Of a stretch of DNA of 64,000 nt, positions 47,731 through 56,305 are shown one piece after another. The notes beneath the pieces are model-generated. The model made no database searches, was not told the DNA's origin, and worked only from the letters and a program-made list of their open reading frames with translations. A program made the position numbers and the translations under genes. Origin of the DNA: Chelativorans sp. ZYF759 (lineage in GTDB: Bacteria; Pseudomonadota; Alphaproteobacteria; Rhizobiales; Rhizobiaceae); assembly GCF_012911015.1 (NCBI RefSeq), contig NZ_WVVV01000007.1, positions 62,001 through 126,000 of the forward strand, read 5' to 3'. The first letter of the stretch is position 1. Every line of letters starts with the position of its first letter.

Positions 47731-48882
47731 ATGGCCCTGCATTTCGACGCCACGGAATTCGATGCGCGCCGCGACCGGCTGCTGATGGAAATGGCCAACC
47801 GCAAGCTCGACGCCATGCTGCTCTTCGCGCAGGAGAGCATGTACTGGCTGACCGGCTACGACACGTTCGGCTTCTGCTTCTTCCAGTGCCTGGTCGTGAA
47901 GTCGGACGGGGAGACGGTGCTTCTGACCCGGTCGGCCGACATGCGCCAGGCGCGGCATACCTCCAACATCCCCAACATCGTCATCTGGGCAGACCGCGGC
48001 AAATCCGACCCGACGGCCGATCTGCGCAATCTCTTGAACGATCTCGACCTGCTCGGCTGTTCGATCGGCGTCGAATACGACACGCATGGCCTGACGGGCC
48101 GCAATGCGCGCCTGCTCGACGAGCAGCTGAAGACCTTCGGCAAGATCGAGGATGCCTCCGACGTCGTCTCGCGGCTGCGCGCCTTCAAGAGCGCGGCGGA
48201 GATCAAGAAGGCGCAGAAGGCGGCCCAGCTGTCGGATGCCGCCTTCGAAGCCGCCTTGCCGCTGATCAAGCAGGGCAGCGACGAGGGCGCGATCCTGGCC
48301 GCCATGCAAGGGGCCATCTTCGAGGGGGGTGGCGACTACCCGGCCAACGAGTTCATCATCGGCTCCGGCGCGGACGCGCTTCTCTGCCGCTACAAGGCGG
48401 GACGGCGCAAGCTCACCAAGAACGACCAGCTCACGCTCGAATGGGCCGGCGTCTTCCACCACTACCACGCGCCGATGATGCGCACCGTGCTGGTCGGCAA
48501 GGCCACCAAGCGCCACCAGGAACTGTTCGATGCCGCGCGCGAGGCGCTTGCGGCCGTGGAGCGCGCCATGCGACCCGGCAACACTTTTGGCGACGTCTTC
48601 GACGCGCATGCCCGCGTGCTGGAGGCGCGCGACCTGACGCGTCACCGGCTCAACGCCTGCGGCTATTCGGTCGGCGCGCGTTTCGCGCCCTCCTGGATGG
48701 ACATGCCGATGTTCCATTCCGGAAACGAGGAGCCGATCGCGCCCGACATGACGTTGTTCGCGCACATGATCATCATGGATTCCGACAGCGAGACGGCGAT
48801 GACGCTGGGCCGGACCTATCTGACCACAGACTCCGACCCAAAACCGCTGTCGCGTCTCGATCTCGACTTGATCGTTCGCTGA
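47731..48882 (+). CDS. Creatinase/M24-fold hydrolase lacking the usual metal ligands
   Basis: The product has 383 residues with the two-domain creatinase/pita-bread fold: an N-terminal domain with LLFAQESMYWLTGYDTFGF and a C-terminal M24 domain. At the expected first ligand, LTLEWAG replaces the usual Asp-Xxx-Gly, the second acid lies in YHAPMMRT (Pro instead of Asp), and CGYSVG replaces the GHGIG histidine. The ATG directly follows the pgeF stop. Non-metallopeptidase members include creatinase and related enzymes; a C-N hydrolase is plausible, but the substrate is unknown. Confidence 0.8.
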   Translation: MALHFDATEFDARRDRLLMEMANRKLDAMLLFAQESMYWLTGYDTFGFCFFQCLVVKSDGETVLLTRSADMRQARHTSNIPNIVIWADRGKSDPTADLRNLLNDLDLLGCSIGVEYDTHGLTGRNARLLDEQLKTFGKIEDASDVVSRLRAFKSAAEIKKAQKAAQLSDAAFEAALPLIKQGSDEGAILAAMQGAIFEGGGDYPANEFIIGSGADALLCRYKAGRRKLTKNDQLTLEWAGVFHHYHAPMMRTVLVGKATKRHQELFDAAREALAAVERAMRPGNTFGDVFDAHARVLEARDLTRHRLNACGYSVGARFAPSWMDMPMFHSGNEEPIAPDMTLFAHMIIMDSDSETAMTLGRTYLTTDSDPKPLSRLDLDLIVR

Positions 48883-48963
48883 GCGCATAATGATGCTGGA
48901 ATGTATCGTCGCGCCGCGCAGCAGCTACGTCTTTGCGCACGGTCGAATGCAGGAGACGGGGCA

Positions 48964-49473
48964 ATGACACCGATCGGTGTGACGCGATCCGCAGGCTTGC
49001 TGGCATGCCTTCTCCTTGCAGCCTGCACCAGCACGGATGCGGTGCTGCAACCCTCGGCGCTGACCACCACCGAACAGCCCCCCGCGGTCCAGACGGCCTC
49101 GCTCGGGGCCGACTTCCGGCTCGGCTTCGATCCCGTTGTGGGCGCGACAGGGGAGGCGACTCAGCCGCTTTCGGCCCGGCTGTCGTCGCTTGCGGCGGAT
49201 AATGGCATCCCGCTGGCCACTCCGGGCGGCGCGGCCACCCTGTCCATGAAGGGATATTTTTCGGCGATCTCGGAAAATGGCATTACCACGGTGATCTATG
49301 TCTGGGACGTGGTGGACGGCACCGGCACCCGCCTGCACCGCATCCAGGGACAAAAGCAGGCGACCGGCGGCTCCAGCGAGGGCTGGAGCGGCGTCGGAGC
49401 GGACACGATGGAAGCGATCGCAGACGAGACGATGAACCAGCTGGTGACGTGGCTTGCCAGCCGGCAGGGCTAG
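48964..49473 (+). CDS. Putative lipoprotein
   Basis: The product has 169 residues from the ATG at 48964, preceded by AGGAG; this start gives a clean lipoprotein signal (GLLACLLLAAC with the lipid-modified cysteine near residue 19). The mature part is a single domain (DFRLGFDPVVGATGEATQPL, and VGADTMEAIADETMNQLVTW at the end) that I do not recognise by name. It lies between the creatinase-like gene and prs. Confidence 0.8.
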   Translation: MTPIGVTRSAGLLACLLLAACTSTDAVLQPSALTTTEQPPAVQTASLGADFRLGFDPVVGATGEATQPLSARLSSLAADNGIPLATPGGAATLSMKGYFSAISENGITTVIYVWDVVDGTGTRLHRIQGQKQATGGSSEGWSGVGADTMEAIADETMNQLVTWLASRQG

Positions 49474-49590
49474 ATTCCGGCCACACGGAAACCCTTTCTT
49501 CGGGATAGAGCGATGAATCGCGGTCGCGGTGCTTGAAATCATTCACCACCCGGCTAAAAGCCCCGTCAACGCCGTCGCCGGGGATCCTTC

Positions 49591-50523
<933 letters not shown>

Positions 50524-50586
50524 CCGTGGGCGTGCAAGTCCCCATGCCTTGCGCGCGGAAAGCCGACCAACCATATGCTTTTGATC

Positions 50587-50615
50587 TGGACAGCCCGCGA
50601 CCCAGTCGCTATACG
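50587..50615 (+). promoter_or_regulatory. Promoter of tRNA-Lys
   Basis: TGGACA (-35, 50587-50592) and TATACG (-10, 50610-50615) are 17 bases apart, and the -10 lies 13 bases before the tRNA 5' end. Spacing and position fit a sigma-70-like promoter. Confidence 0.65.
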
Positions 50616-50628
50616 GCCTCCACTCGGC

Positions 50629-50704
<76 letters not shown>

Positions 50705-50732
50705 GTATTTCCAGATCTTCGATCGAAGCGAT

Positions 50733-51053
50733 TTATTCGTCGCGGCTGACGACCTCGAAATAGCTGTCGAGGCGGCCGGGCTCGTCTTCGAGGACCTTGA
50801 GGGCCAGGTTCTGGCTTTCGAGCTGCGCCATCCAATCATCCCAGTCGACAAGTTCGGGTCCGCCAAGCGCGGTGGGTCTGTCGGGGCCCGTGTCCTGATC
50901 CTGGTAAGCGGCCTGGTCGAAGAGCATGGTGAGGACCGGCGCATCGGCGCCCCCCGGGGTCGAGGACTGGTCGATGAAGGCCGGTGCGCCCATGCGCGAA
51001 GCCGCCCAGTCCCTGATTTCGTCGCGGTCGGTGAGGATGTGCGTCTCGGTCAT
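50733..51053 (-). CDS. Conserved hypothetical protein
   Basis: The product has 106 residues, acidic, without signal peptide or membrane segment (ELVDWDDWMAQLESQNLALK is typical). No family could be named. It lies convergent to the tRNA gene, with a stop 29 bases from the tRNA 3' end, and is divergent from the membrane protein gene at 51216. Expression and coding bias look normal for the region. Confidence 0.7.
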   Translation of the reverse strand: MTETHILTDRDEIRDWAASRMGAPAFIDQSSTPGGADAPVLTMLFDQAAYQDQDTGPDRPTALGGPELVDWDDWMAQLESQNLALKVLEDEPGRLDSYFEVVSRDE

Positions 51054-51215
51054 TGCAGGTCCTTCAATTCAGTCTGTTGCAGCTTTCAACCCGCCAAGCC
51101 GCCCCGGGTTCCGGGCGGCGTGGGGAACACGTGCGGCATTGAGAGGTTTTGGAAATGACGGCCGGCTGCCGCGGCGCGTGTGAACTGCAAGCGGTCGGCA
51201 ATTTTCAGCGGAAGG

Positions 51216-51440
51216 ATGAACAGCGACATGCCCCGTCTGATCCAGTTCGTGCTGACCAATTTCGCCGCCGGCTTCTGCCTCGCGGCGGGCGCAGCCTCCT
51301 GGGCCATGGCGGCCGGGCTGGGACCCGCCGGAATGACGGGACAGAACTGGCTAGCCGCGGCGCTGTTCGTGCAGGCCATGGGGGCAAGCGGCGGGCTCGG
51401 CTATCTCGCGACCGCGGTGCTGCTCAAAGGCGAGCGGTAA
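51216..51440 (+). CDS. Small membrane protein
   Basis: The product has 74 residues from the ATG at 51216, preceded by GGAAGG; a second in-frame ATG at 51228 is possible. Two membrane segments (FVLTNFAAGFCLAAGAASWA and WLAAALFVQAMGASGGLGYL) flank a short loop. It is of unknown function. It precedes the HisKA_2 kinase by 91 bases. Confidence 0.65.
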   Translation: MNSDMPRLIQFVLTNFAAGFCLAAGAASWAMAAGLGPAGMTGQNWLAAALFVQAMGASGGLGYLATAVLLKGER

Positions 51441-51531
51441 AGCGCCGCGGCCGCCTCGACCTCTCCGGACAGGCTTTGCCTCCAGCGCGTATAGATGTAT
51501 CCAGTCTCCGTTGGTCCCGCAGGAGACATTT

Positions 51532-53073
51532 GTGGAACGGCGCAATTCCTGGCTCATCCTCTCGGTATCTCTTGTTTTTCTGTTGACGGTGGTGGGGCTC
51601 GCGACGGCCCTTCTGTGGCGTGGGCATGCCGACGCCGTCGCGCGGGCGGAGATTCAGGTCACCGCGGCTGCCGGCGCGGTCGCCGCGCAGGCCAGCTGGC
51701 TTCTGGAGGCCGGCGGGCAGACCTTGCGTCGCGCGGAACAGGCGATGGCCAGCGACAGACCGGCCCAGGCTTTCGCCCAGGTCGCAGCAGATCTGCCTCC
51801 CGGCTTCGAACTCAGCGTGCACGACGGCGACGGGCAGCTCGTCTTCCCGCTCGACGCAACGGATGCCACGGCAGATAGCGGTTTCATCGATCTCGATGCC
51901 GGTGCCTTCACCCCCGATATCGGCATTTCCGCGTTCGTGCCGGAGCTCTCCGGCGGGGTTGGGGGCTTCTACGTCAGGCGGACGATCGGCGAGGACCAGA
52001 CAGGCCGGACGATCCTGCTTCACGTCCCGGCGGGCCTGCTTTCGGAATTCTGGCGTACCCTGGCGCTCGGTCCCGATTCCGCCATCAGCATTTTCCGCGA
52101 GGATGGTCTCCTGGTCGCCCGTCATCCGGTGCCGACCGGTTCACTCGACCTGAGCGACCACCCCCTGTTTGCCGAACACCTGCTCCTGGCGCCTTCCGGC
52201 GTCTACCATTCCTCCGAATCGCCGGCCGACGGCGTTCCGCGAATCGTCGGCTACACGACGGTCGCGGGGAAGCCACTGGTTGCGGTGGCCGCCTTGTCGA
52301 CCGCTCATGCGCTCGGACCCTACTGGCAGCGGCTCTACGCCCTTATCCTGCTGGGTCTCCCCGTTCTCATCATCCTGGCGGCCCTGGCATGGTGGCAGGC
52401 CGTCCTCTTGCGCCGCGAGGAGGCAACGCGGCGAAAGCTGGAAGCCACTGCGGATCACAACCACATGCTTCTGCGCGAAGTGCATCATCGCGTGAAGAAC
52501 AACCTCCAGATCATCATGTCGATGGTCCGGATGCAGAAACTGCCGGCCGAGGCCGAACTCGACCTGCGCAACCGCGTCATGGCCATGTCGGCGCTTCACG
52601 AGCACCTGCATGGGCCCGGTCCAGCCGGGCTGGTCGAACTCGGCACCTATCTGGGCGAGTTGATGGAGGGCGTGAACAGAAGCTACGGAAATCGCATGAA
52701 ACTCGTGCTCGACTTCGAACCGGACATCTTCGTCGATGCGGATGCGGCAACCCCGCTCGGGCTCATCGTCAACGAGCTGGTGACCAACGCCAACAAATAT
52801 GCGTTTCCCGATGGAGAGTTCGGCACGATGACCGTGCAGCTTGCGCGTCGGGGCGGGACGGCCGAAGTCGCGGTGCTGAACGACGGCATACCTTTCGACG
52901 CCACGCCGAAATCGAAAGGCGAAGGTATTCGCCTCATCCGCAGCCTGGCCCCGCAGGTCAGCACGGATTTTGTCCTCACCGGCGACAAGGGCCTGGAATT
53001 CAGGATCAAGGTGCCGATCACGGACCGCCCGACCGAGGACTTGTCAAACCCGGATCAGACTTCGCCGGGATAA
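51532..53073 (+). CDS. HisKA_2-type sensor histidine kinase
   Basis: The product has 513 residues from a GTG at 51532 with AGGAGA upstream; an upstream in-frame TTG is not favoured. Two membrane segments (residues 5-25 and about 263-285) bracket a periplasmic PDC-like sensor domain. The phospho-acceptor region is LLREVHHRVKNNLQIIMSMV near residue 318, and the ATPase domain has LIVNELVTNANKYAFPDGEF. HisKA_2/HWE kinases often feed the PhyR-EcfG general stress response in alphaproteobacteria, fitting the EcfG-like promoter next to it. The stimulus is unknown. Confidence 0.9.
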   Translation: MERRNSWLILSVSLVFLLTVVGLATALLWRGHADAVARAEIQVTAAAGAVAAQASWLLEAGGQTLRRAEQAMASDRPAQAFAQVAADLPPGFELSVHDGDGQLVFPLDATDATADSGFIDLDAGAFTPDIGISAFVPELSGGVGGFYVRRTIGEDQTGRTILLHVPAGLLSEFWRTLALGPDSAISIFREDGLLVARHPVPTGSLDLSDHPLFAEHLLLAPSGVYHSSESPADGVPRIVGYTTVAGKPLVAVAALSTAHALGPYWQRLYALILLGLPVLIILAALAWWQAVLLRREEATRRKLEATADHNHMLLREVHHRVKNNLQIIMSMVRMQKLPAEAELDLRNRVMAMSALHEHLHGPGPAGLVELGTYLGELMEGVNRSYGNRMKLVLDFEPDIFVDADAATPLGLIVNELVTNANKYAFPDGEFGTMTVQLARRGGTAEVAVLNDGIPFDATPKSKGEGIRLIRSLAPQVSTDFVLTGDKGLEFRIKVPITDRPTEDLSNPDQTSPG

Positions 53074-53247
53074 GGGCTGGACCTGAGCAGCCTCGCAGAT
53101 GGAGGGCGTTGCGGCACAGCGTGGCGACTTCGCTCGAGCGCCCGCCTGCACACGCTCGACAACTGGCCCAACCAGATGGGCATGCCTGCAACCAGAATAT
53201 CCGCCCGCATGATGCGCCTGGCGCTTTCACCGGAAACCTTACGATCT

Positions 53248-53273
53248 GGAACCAACCGAGGCTGAAAATTGTT
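53248..53273 (+). promoter_or_regulatory. EcfG-type (general stress) promoter
   Basis: GGAAC (53248-53252) and GTT (53271-53273) are separated by 18 bases, i.e. GGAAC-N17-TGTT against the consensus GGAAC-N16/17-CGTT. It lies about 59 bases before the GlsB-like ATG. This is the best EcfG match I found in the window. The 258-base gap between the kinase and this gene has no other gene. Confidence 0.6.
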
Positions 53274-53331
53274 CAGTCGGAACGTGCGGCATCGCCGCGC
53301 GCTCTGTTTTTGCATCAAGGAAGGGATCATC

Positions 53332-53577
53332 ATGGAAGGCGTTGGTTGGATAGGTGCCATCATCATCGGCGGGATCGCCGGGTGGCTGGCGGAAATGTTC
53401 ATGAAGAGCAGCATGGGGATGTTGATGAACATCCTGCTGGGCATCGTCGGTGCGGCGGTCGCCAGTTTCCTGTTCGGTCTCGTCGGCATCCAGTTCGGCG
53501 GATGGCTTGGCTACCTGATCGCAGGCTTCGTAGGCGCCTGTATCCTCATTGCGCTGGCTCGAGCGATAAGACGGTAG
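53332..53577 (+). CDS. GlsB/YeaQ/YmgE stress-response membrane protein
   Basis: The product has 81 residues from the ATG at 53332 (AAGGAAGG upstream). Three membrane segments with GWIGAIIIGGIAGWLAEMFM and the small GxxG-rich repeats match the transglycosylase-associated/YmgE family. These proteins are induced by osmotic and general stress. An EcfG-like promoter lies upstream. Confidence 0.9.
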   Translation: MEGVGWIGAIIIGGIAGWLAEMFMKSSMGMLMNILLGIVGAAVASFLFGLVGIQFGGWLGYLIAGFVGACILIALARAIRR

Positions 53578-53592
53578 CGCAGAAACCGATGC

Positions 53593-53618
53593 GAGGGGCG
53601 CAGCCTGTGTCGCCCCTC
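53593..53618 (+). promoter_or_regulatory. Hairpin between ymgE-like gene and small acidic gene
   Basis: GAGGGGCG and CGCCCCTC arms surround a ten-base loop, between the stop at 53577 and the start at 53647. It may be a partial terminator or stability element within a two-gene transcript. Confidence 0.4.
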
Positions 53619-53646
53619 GACGCGACAATCGGCATGGAGTTCAAAC

Positions 53647-53805
53647 ATGGACGACACCACCCGTAAAAGCGACGATCGCCACGACAAGGGCAAGTCGGAG
53701 CCGGAACCGGTGAGCGTGCCGGAAAACGGGGATTTCCGCTACGATTCCGAGCAGGAGGCGGCGGAAAACCGCGAAGACGGGAAGAGCGGTCCGGACGAGA
53801 ACTAA
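53647..53805 (+). CDS. Small acidic hydrophilic protein
   Basis: The product has 52 residues, very rich in Asp, Glu, Lys, Pro and Asn (KSDDRHDKGKSEPEPVSVPE), without a membrane segment; it is probably disordered. The ATG at 53647 has GGAG seven bases upstream. It lies between the YmgE-like gene and a strong terminator, so it is probably co-transcribed with the stress gene. It is too short for standard gene finders in many settings but is supported by start signal and position. No family is known to me. Confidence 0.65.
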   Translation: MDDTTRKSDDRHDKGKSEPEPVSVPENGDFRYDSEQEAAENREDGKSGPDEN

Positions 53806-53827
53806 CCTGGCCCGAAATGAACTGACG

Positions 53828-53860
53828 ACGGGCGCGGCTTGCCAAAGCCGCGCCCGTTTT
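53828..53860 (+). terminator. Rho-independent terminator after the small acidic gene
   Basis: ACGGGCGCGGCTT and AAGCCGCGCCCGT arms with a short loop are followed by TTTT. It is placed 22 bases after the stop at 53805. Confidence 0.85.
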
Positions 53861-53954
53861 GCGTTCGCGGTCGGCAAACCGGCTTGATCGCCGTCAACGC
53901 GGGAGGCCACCAGGCAGGCTATTCCACCTACGGTACAGAAGTGAGGAGCAAGTC

Positions 53955-54647
53955 ATGCATGCAGGCGATCTGATGACGACCGGCGCGGCCATCGTGCATC
54001 CGTGGGATACAGTATCCGAAGCGGTGGCGACGATGGTCAATTACGGGGTCAGCGGGCTGCCGGTCGTCGACAAGGAGGGCGGCGTGGTCGGCATCGTGAC
54101 CGAGCGCGATCTCTTGCGCCGCGTCGAGTTGGGCACCGAGCACCGACGCCCGCGCTGGCTGGATCTGTGGTTCGAGCCGGGCGACCTGGCGGAGGAATAC
54201 AGCCGGTCGCATGGGCGCAAGGTAGAGGACGTCATGACGCGTGACGTGGTTACGGCCGATGTGGAAATGCCGGCCAGCGAGATCGCCACGCTGATGCAAG
54301 TCAAGGGCGTCAAGCGCCTGCCCGTGCTGCGCGATGGAAAGCTGGTCGGCATCGTCAGTCGCGCCAATCTGATTGCCGCGCTGTCGCGACGCTTGAGCCA
54401 GCCAGAAGCGGCTGGGGCCGAGGATATCGAACTGCGCCGGCGGGTTCTCGACGAGATCGTCGACAAGGCCTGGGCGCGGGGCGCCTCGGTCGACGTGCAT
54501 GTGCGCGACGGCAAGGTGGCACTCCGGGGCAATGTTGGCGACGAGCGCATCGCGCGGGCGATGCGGGTGGCCGCGGAGAACACGCCAGGCGTGAAGGACG
54601 TGGTGTCGCTTCTGCGGACCTTGCCGCAGGAAGCGGGAACGGCATGA
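53955..54647 (+). CDS. CBS-pair and BON domain protein
   Basis: The product has 230 residues from the ATG at 53955. Two CBS domains (residues 1-60 with VNYGVSGLPVVDKEGGVVGI and about 90-145 with MQVKGVKRLPVLRDGKLVGI) are followed by a BON domain (near 160-225, DVHVRDGKVALRGNVGDERI). CBS pairs bind adenine nucleotides and BON domains bind membranes or other partners. The role is unknown; a stress or envelope link is suggested by the neighbourhood. The next start follows one base after the stop. Confidence 0.9.
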   Translation: MHAGDLMTTGAAIVHPWDTVSEAVATMVNYGVSGLPVVDKEGGVVGIVTERDLLRRVELGTEHRRPRWLDLWFEPGDLAEEYSRSHGRKVEDVMTRDVVTADVEMPASEIATLMQVKGVKRLPVLRDGKLVGIVSRANLIAALSRRLSQPEAAGAEDIELRRRVLDEIVDKAWARGASVDVHVRDGKVALRGNVGDERIARAMRVAAENTPGVKDVVSLLRTLPQEAGTA

Positions 54648-54648
54648 C

Positions 54649-54972
54649 ATGCGGCGGGTAGCGGCTATCGTGGCCGGTGTGGCACTCGTGTGGGCGGCGC
54701 AGGTCGCGGCTGCCGATCGCGAGAGCGAATTCCGCGGTCGCCGGCTGGCGGAGGCCAATTGCTACGATTGCCACGCGCTCGCGCTTTACGACGAGAGCCT
54801 AGATCCGCGTGCGCCGCCCTTCAGGGAGCTGGCGCTGCGCGGCGATGTGGAAGCGCTCCGGGCGGACATGGCGGGCGATCTTTTTGCCCGCCATCCCAAA
54901 ATGCCCGATTTCGAGCCGACACCGGACCAGATCGACGATCTGGTCGACTTCATCGAAAGCCTGGCGCCGTGA
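54649..54972 (+). CDS. Small periplasmic cytochrome c
   Basis: The product has 107 residues: a signal peptide (residues 1-20), the heme motif CYDCH at 38-42 and a likely axial methionine (KMPDF) near residue 84. The short single-heme type resembles class I electron carriers. It starts one base after the CBS-BON stop, so it is probably translated with it. Its electron partner is unknown. Confidence 0.85.
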   Translation: MRRVAAIVAGVALVWAAQVAAADRESEFRGRRLAEANCYDCHALALYDESLDPRAPPFRELALRGDVEALRADMAGDLFARHPKMPDFEPTPDQIDDLVDFIESLAP

Positions 54973-54982
54973 GGCAGATGCC

Positions 54983-55348
54983 TCAGCAGGCGACGGTCGG
55001 GTAATCCTTGCCTTCCCAATGGGCCAGCTGCGCGGCGAAATGGCGTTGGAAGGAAAGGGGGCCGTCGCGCTCCATCCACTCCTCGTCATAGATGGCGATG
55101 TAGATGGTCAGCGACAGGAAGAAGTGGGCGCCCATCTCGAACAGCTTGACGAAATCGTGGGCGATCAGCGCCTCGCGCTCCTCGTCGGTGAGCGAGTGGA
55201 CGGTCGAGCGCTCGGCGTCGTTGAGCCTGGGGCCGATCGACTGTTCCCAGGTGGCGACGAAGGCGCGCGGTTCTTCCTTGTAGCGGCGCAGCAGTTCGGG
55301 GTCCCGGTCGACGGTGAAGAGGAACTTGTTGACGTAGTATTTGCTCAT
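54983..55348 (-). CDS. Extradiol dioxygenase small (alpha/LigA-like) subunit
   Basis: The product has 121 residues from the ATG at 55348, overlapping the LigB-like stop (ATGA). It matches the LigA-type alpha subunit pattern: RLNDAERSTVHSLTDEERE and HDFVKLFEMGAHFFLSLTIY. The alpha subunit caps the active site of two-subunit type II extradiol dioxygenases such as LigAB (protocatechuate 4,5-dioxygenase). In this order the large subunit comes first. The substrate is unknown. Confidence 0.85.
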   Translation of the reverse strand: MSKYYVNKFLFTVDRDPELLRRYKEEPRAFVATWEQSIGPRLNDAERSTVHSLTDEEREALIAHDFVKLFEMGAHFFLSLTIYIAIYDEEWMERDGPLSFQRHFAAQLAHWEGKDYPTVAC

Positions 55349-56205
55349 GCCGCCTTCTCCTTCGGATACCAGGTGAAATAGGCTTCCATGGTGTGGAAGA
55401 GGTCGAGATTGTCGACGTAATCGGCCTTCTCGGCGCCCGCTATGCCCATCATCAGGATCAGGTCCATGAAACCGTGCGTGGCGTTGCCGCTGTTGGCCAT
55501 GGATTCGTGGGTGACGTTTTCCAGGATCGCCTCGATGTTGCCGGTGGAGATCCATTCGATCGCCTGGCGGTCGAATTCCGGATCTGGGCCGGTCTCGCGG
55601 AACTGGCGCGGGCCACCCAGCTCGAGCGACAGGTGGCCGCTGCCGATGGCGGCGATGCGCTTGTCGGAGGGGTAGGAATCGATGACTTCGCGGATCGCGC
55701 AGCCGAGCTCCCAGAAGCGGCGGGGCGAGGGCAGAGGCGGGGCGAAGATGTTGGTGTAGATCGGCACCACGGGCAGGTCGGCCTGCGGCCTTGTGGTGAT
55801 GATCGGGCAGATGATGGAATGGTCGATCTTCAGTTCGTGGCTGAAGGCCATGTCGAAGCTGCGGTCCATCAGCCCGCGCAGCATGTAGTCCGACAGTTCC
55901 TCATGCCCTTCGAGCACGTAGGTCGGCAGGTCGAACTCGCGGATCTCGTTGTAGAAGGTCGCGTCGTAGCGTGGCGCCTTGCCGATCAGGAACTGCGGAT
56001 AGTTGTCCAGAAACAGCTGGTGGAAATGGTCGGACCCGACCATGACCAGGATGTCGGGCTCGGCCCGGGTCAGCGTCTCGCGATAGGCCTCGATCTTGCG
56101 CTTCCACTCCGGCGCCTGCGGAATCTGCTGCTCCGGCGGCATGGTCGTCGCCTTCAAATAGAAGGGATGATGGGTCGTCGCCAGAACGGCGCACAGTTCT
56201 GCCAT
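55345..56205 (-). CDS. Extradiol dioxygenase large (beta/LigB-like) subunit
   Basis: The product has 286 residues. The class III extradiol (LigB) fold is recognised by TTHHPFY with H12, DHFHQ with H60, DHSIICP and GSGHLSLEL with H191. The usual glutamate metal ligand (Glu242 in LigB) is not obvious: the local sequence is NSGNATHGFMD with a histidine. It would cleave an aromatic diol, gallate-like or a related ring. It pairs with the LigA-like subunit and follows the amidohydrolase gene by 100 bases on the same strand. Confidence 0.88.
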   Translation of the reverse strand: MAELCAVLATTHHPFYLKATTMPPEQQIPQAPEWKRKIEAYRETLTRAEPDILVMVGSDHFHQLFLDNYPQFLIGKAPRYDATFYNEIREFDLPTYVLEGHEELSDYMLRGLMDRSFDMAFSHELKIDHSIICPIITTRPQADLPVVPIYTNIFAPPLPSPRRFWELGCAIREVIDSYPSDKRIAAIGSGHLSLELGGPRQFRETGPDPEFDRQAIEWISTGNIEAILENVTHESMANSGNATHGFMDLILMMGIAGAEKADYVDNLDLFHTMEAYFTWYPKEKAA

Positions 56206-56305
56206 TTGTCGTCCTCCTCAGGCGCGGCCGATGCGGGCCGCCCGATGCCAAGTCAATGCGATGGAGGCCGCGCGCGCAAGGCGGCCGGCCTCCTGAAATC
56301 TCCGA

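Noticed and set aside
46615-48888. Long open frame opposite midA, pgeF and the creatinase-like gene
   Set aside because: The sense strand has three clear families with conserved motifs. The antisense product has no domain or start signal and is a shadow.
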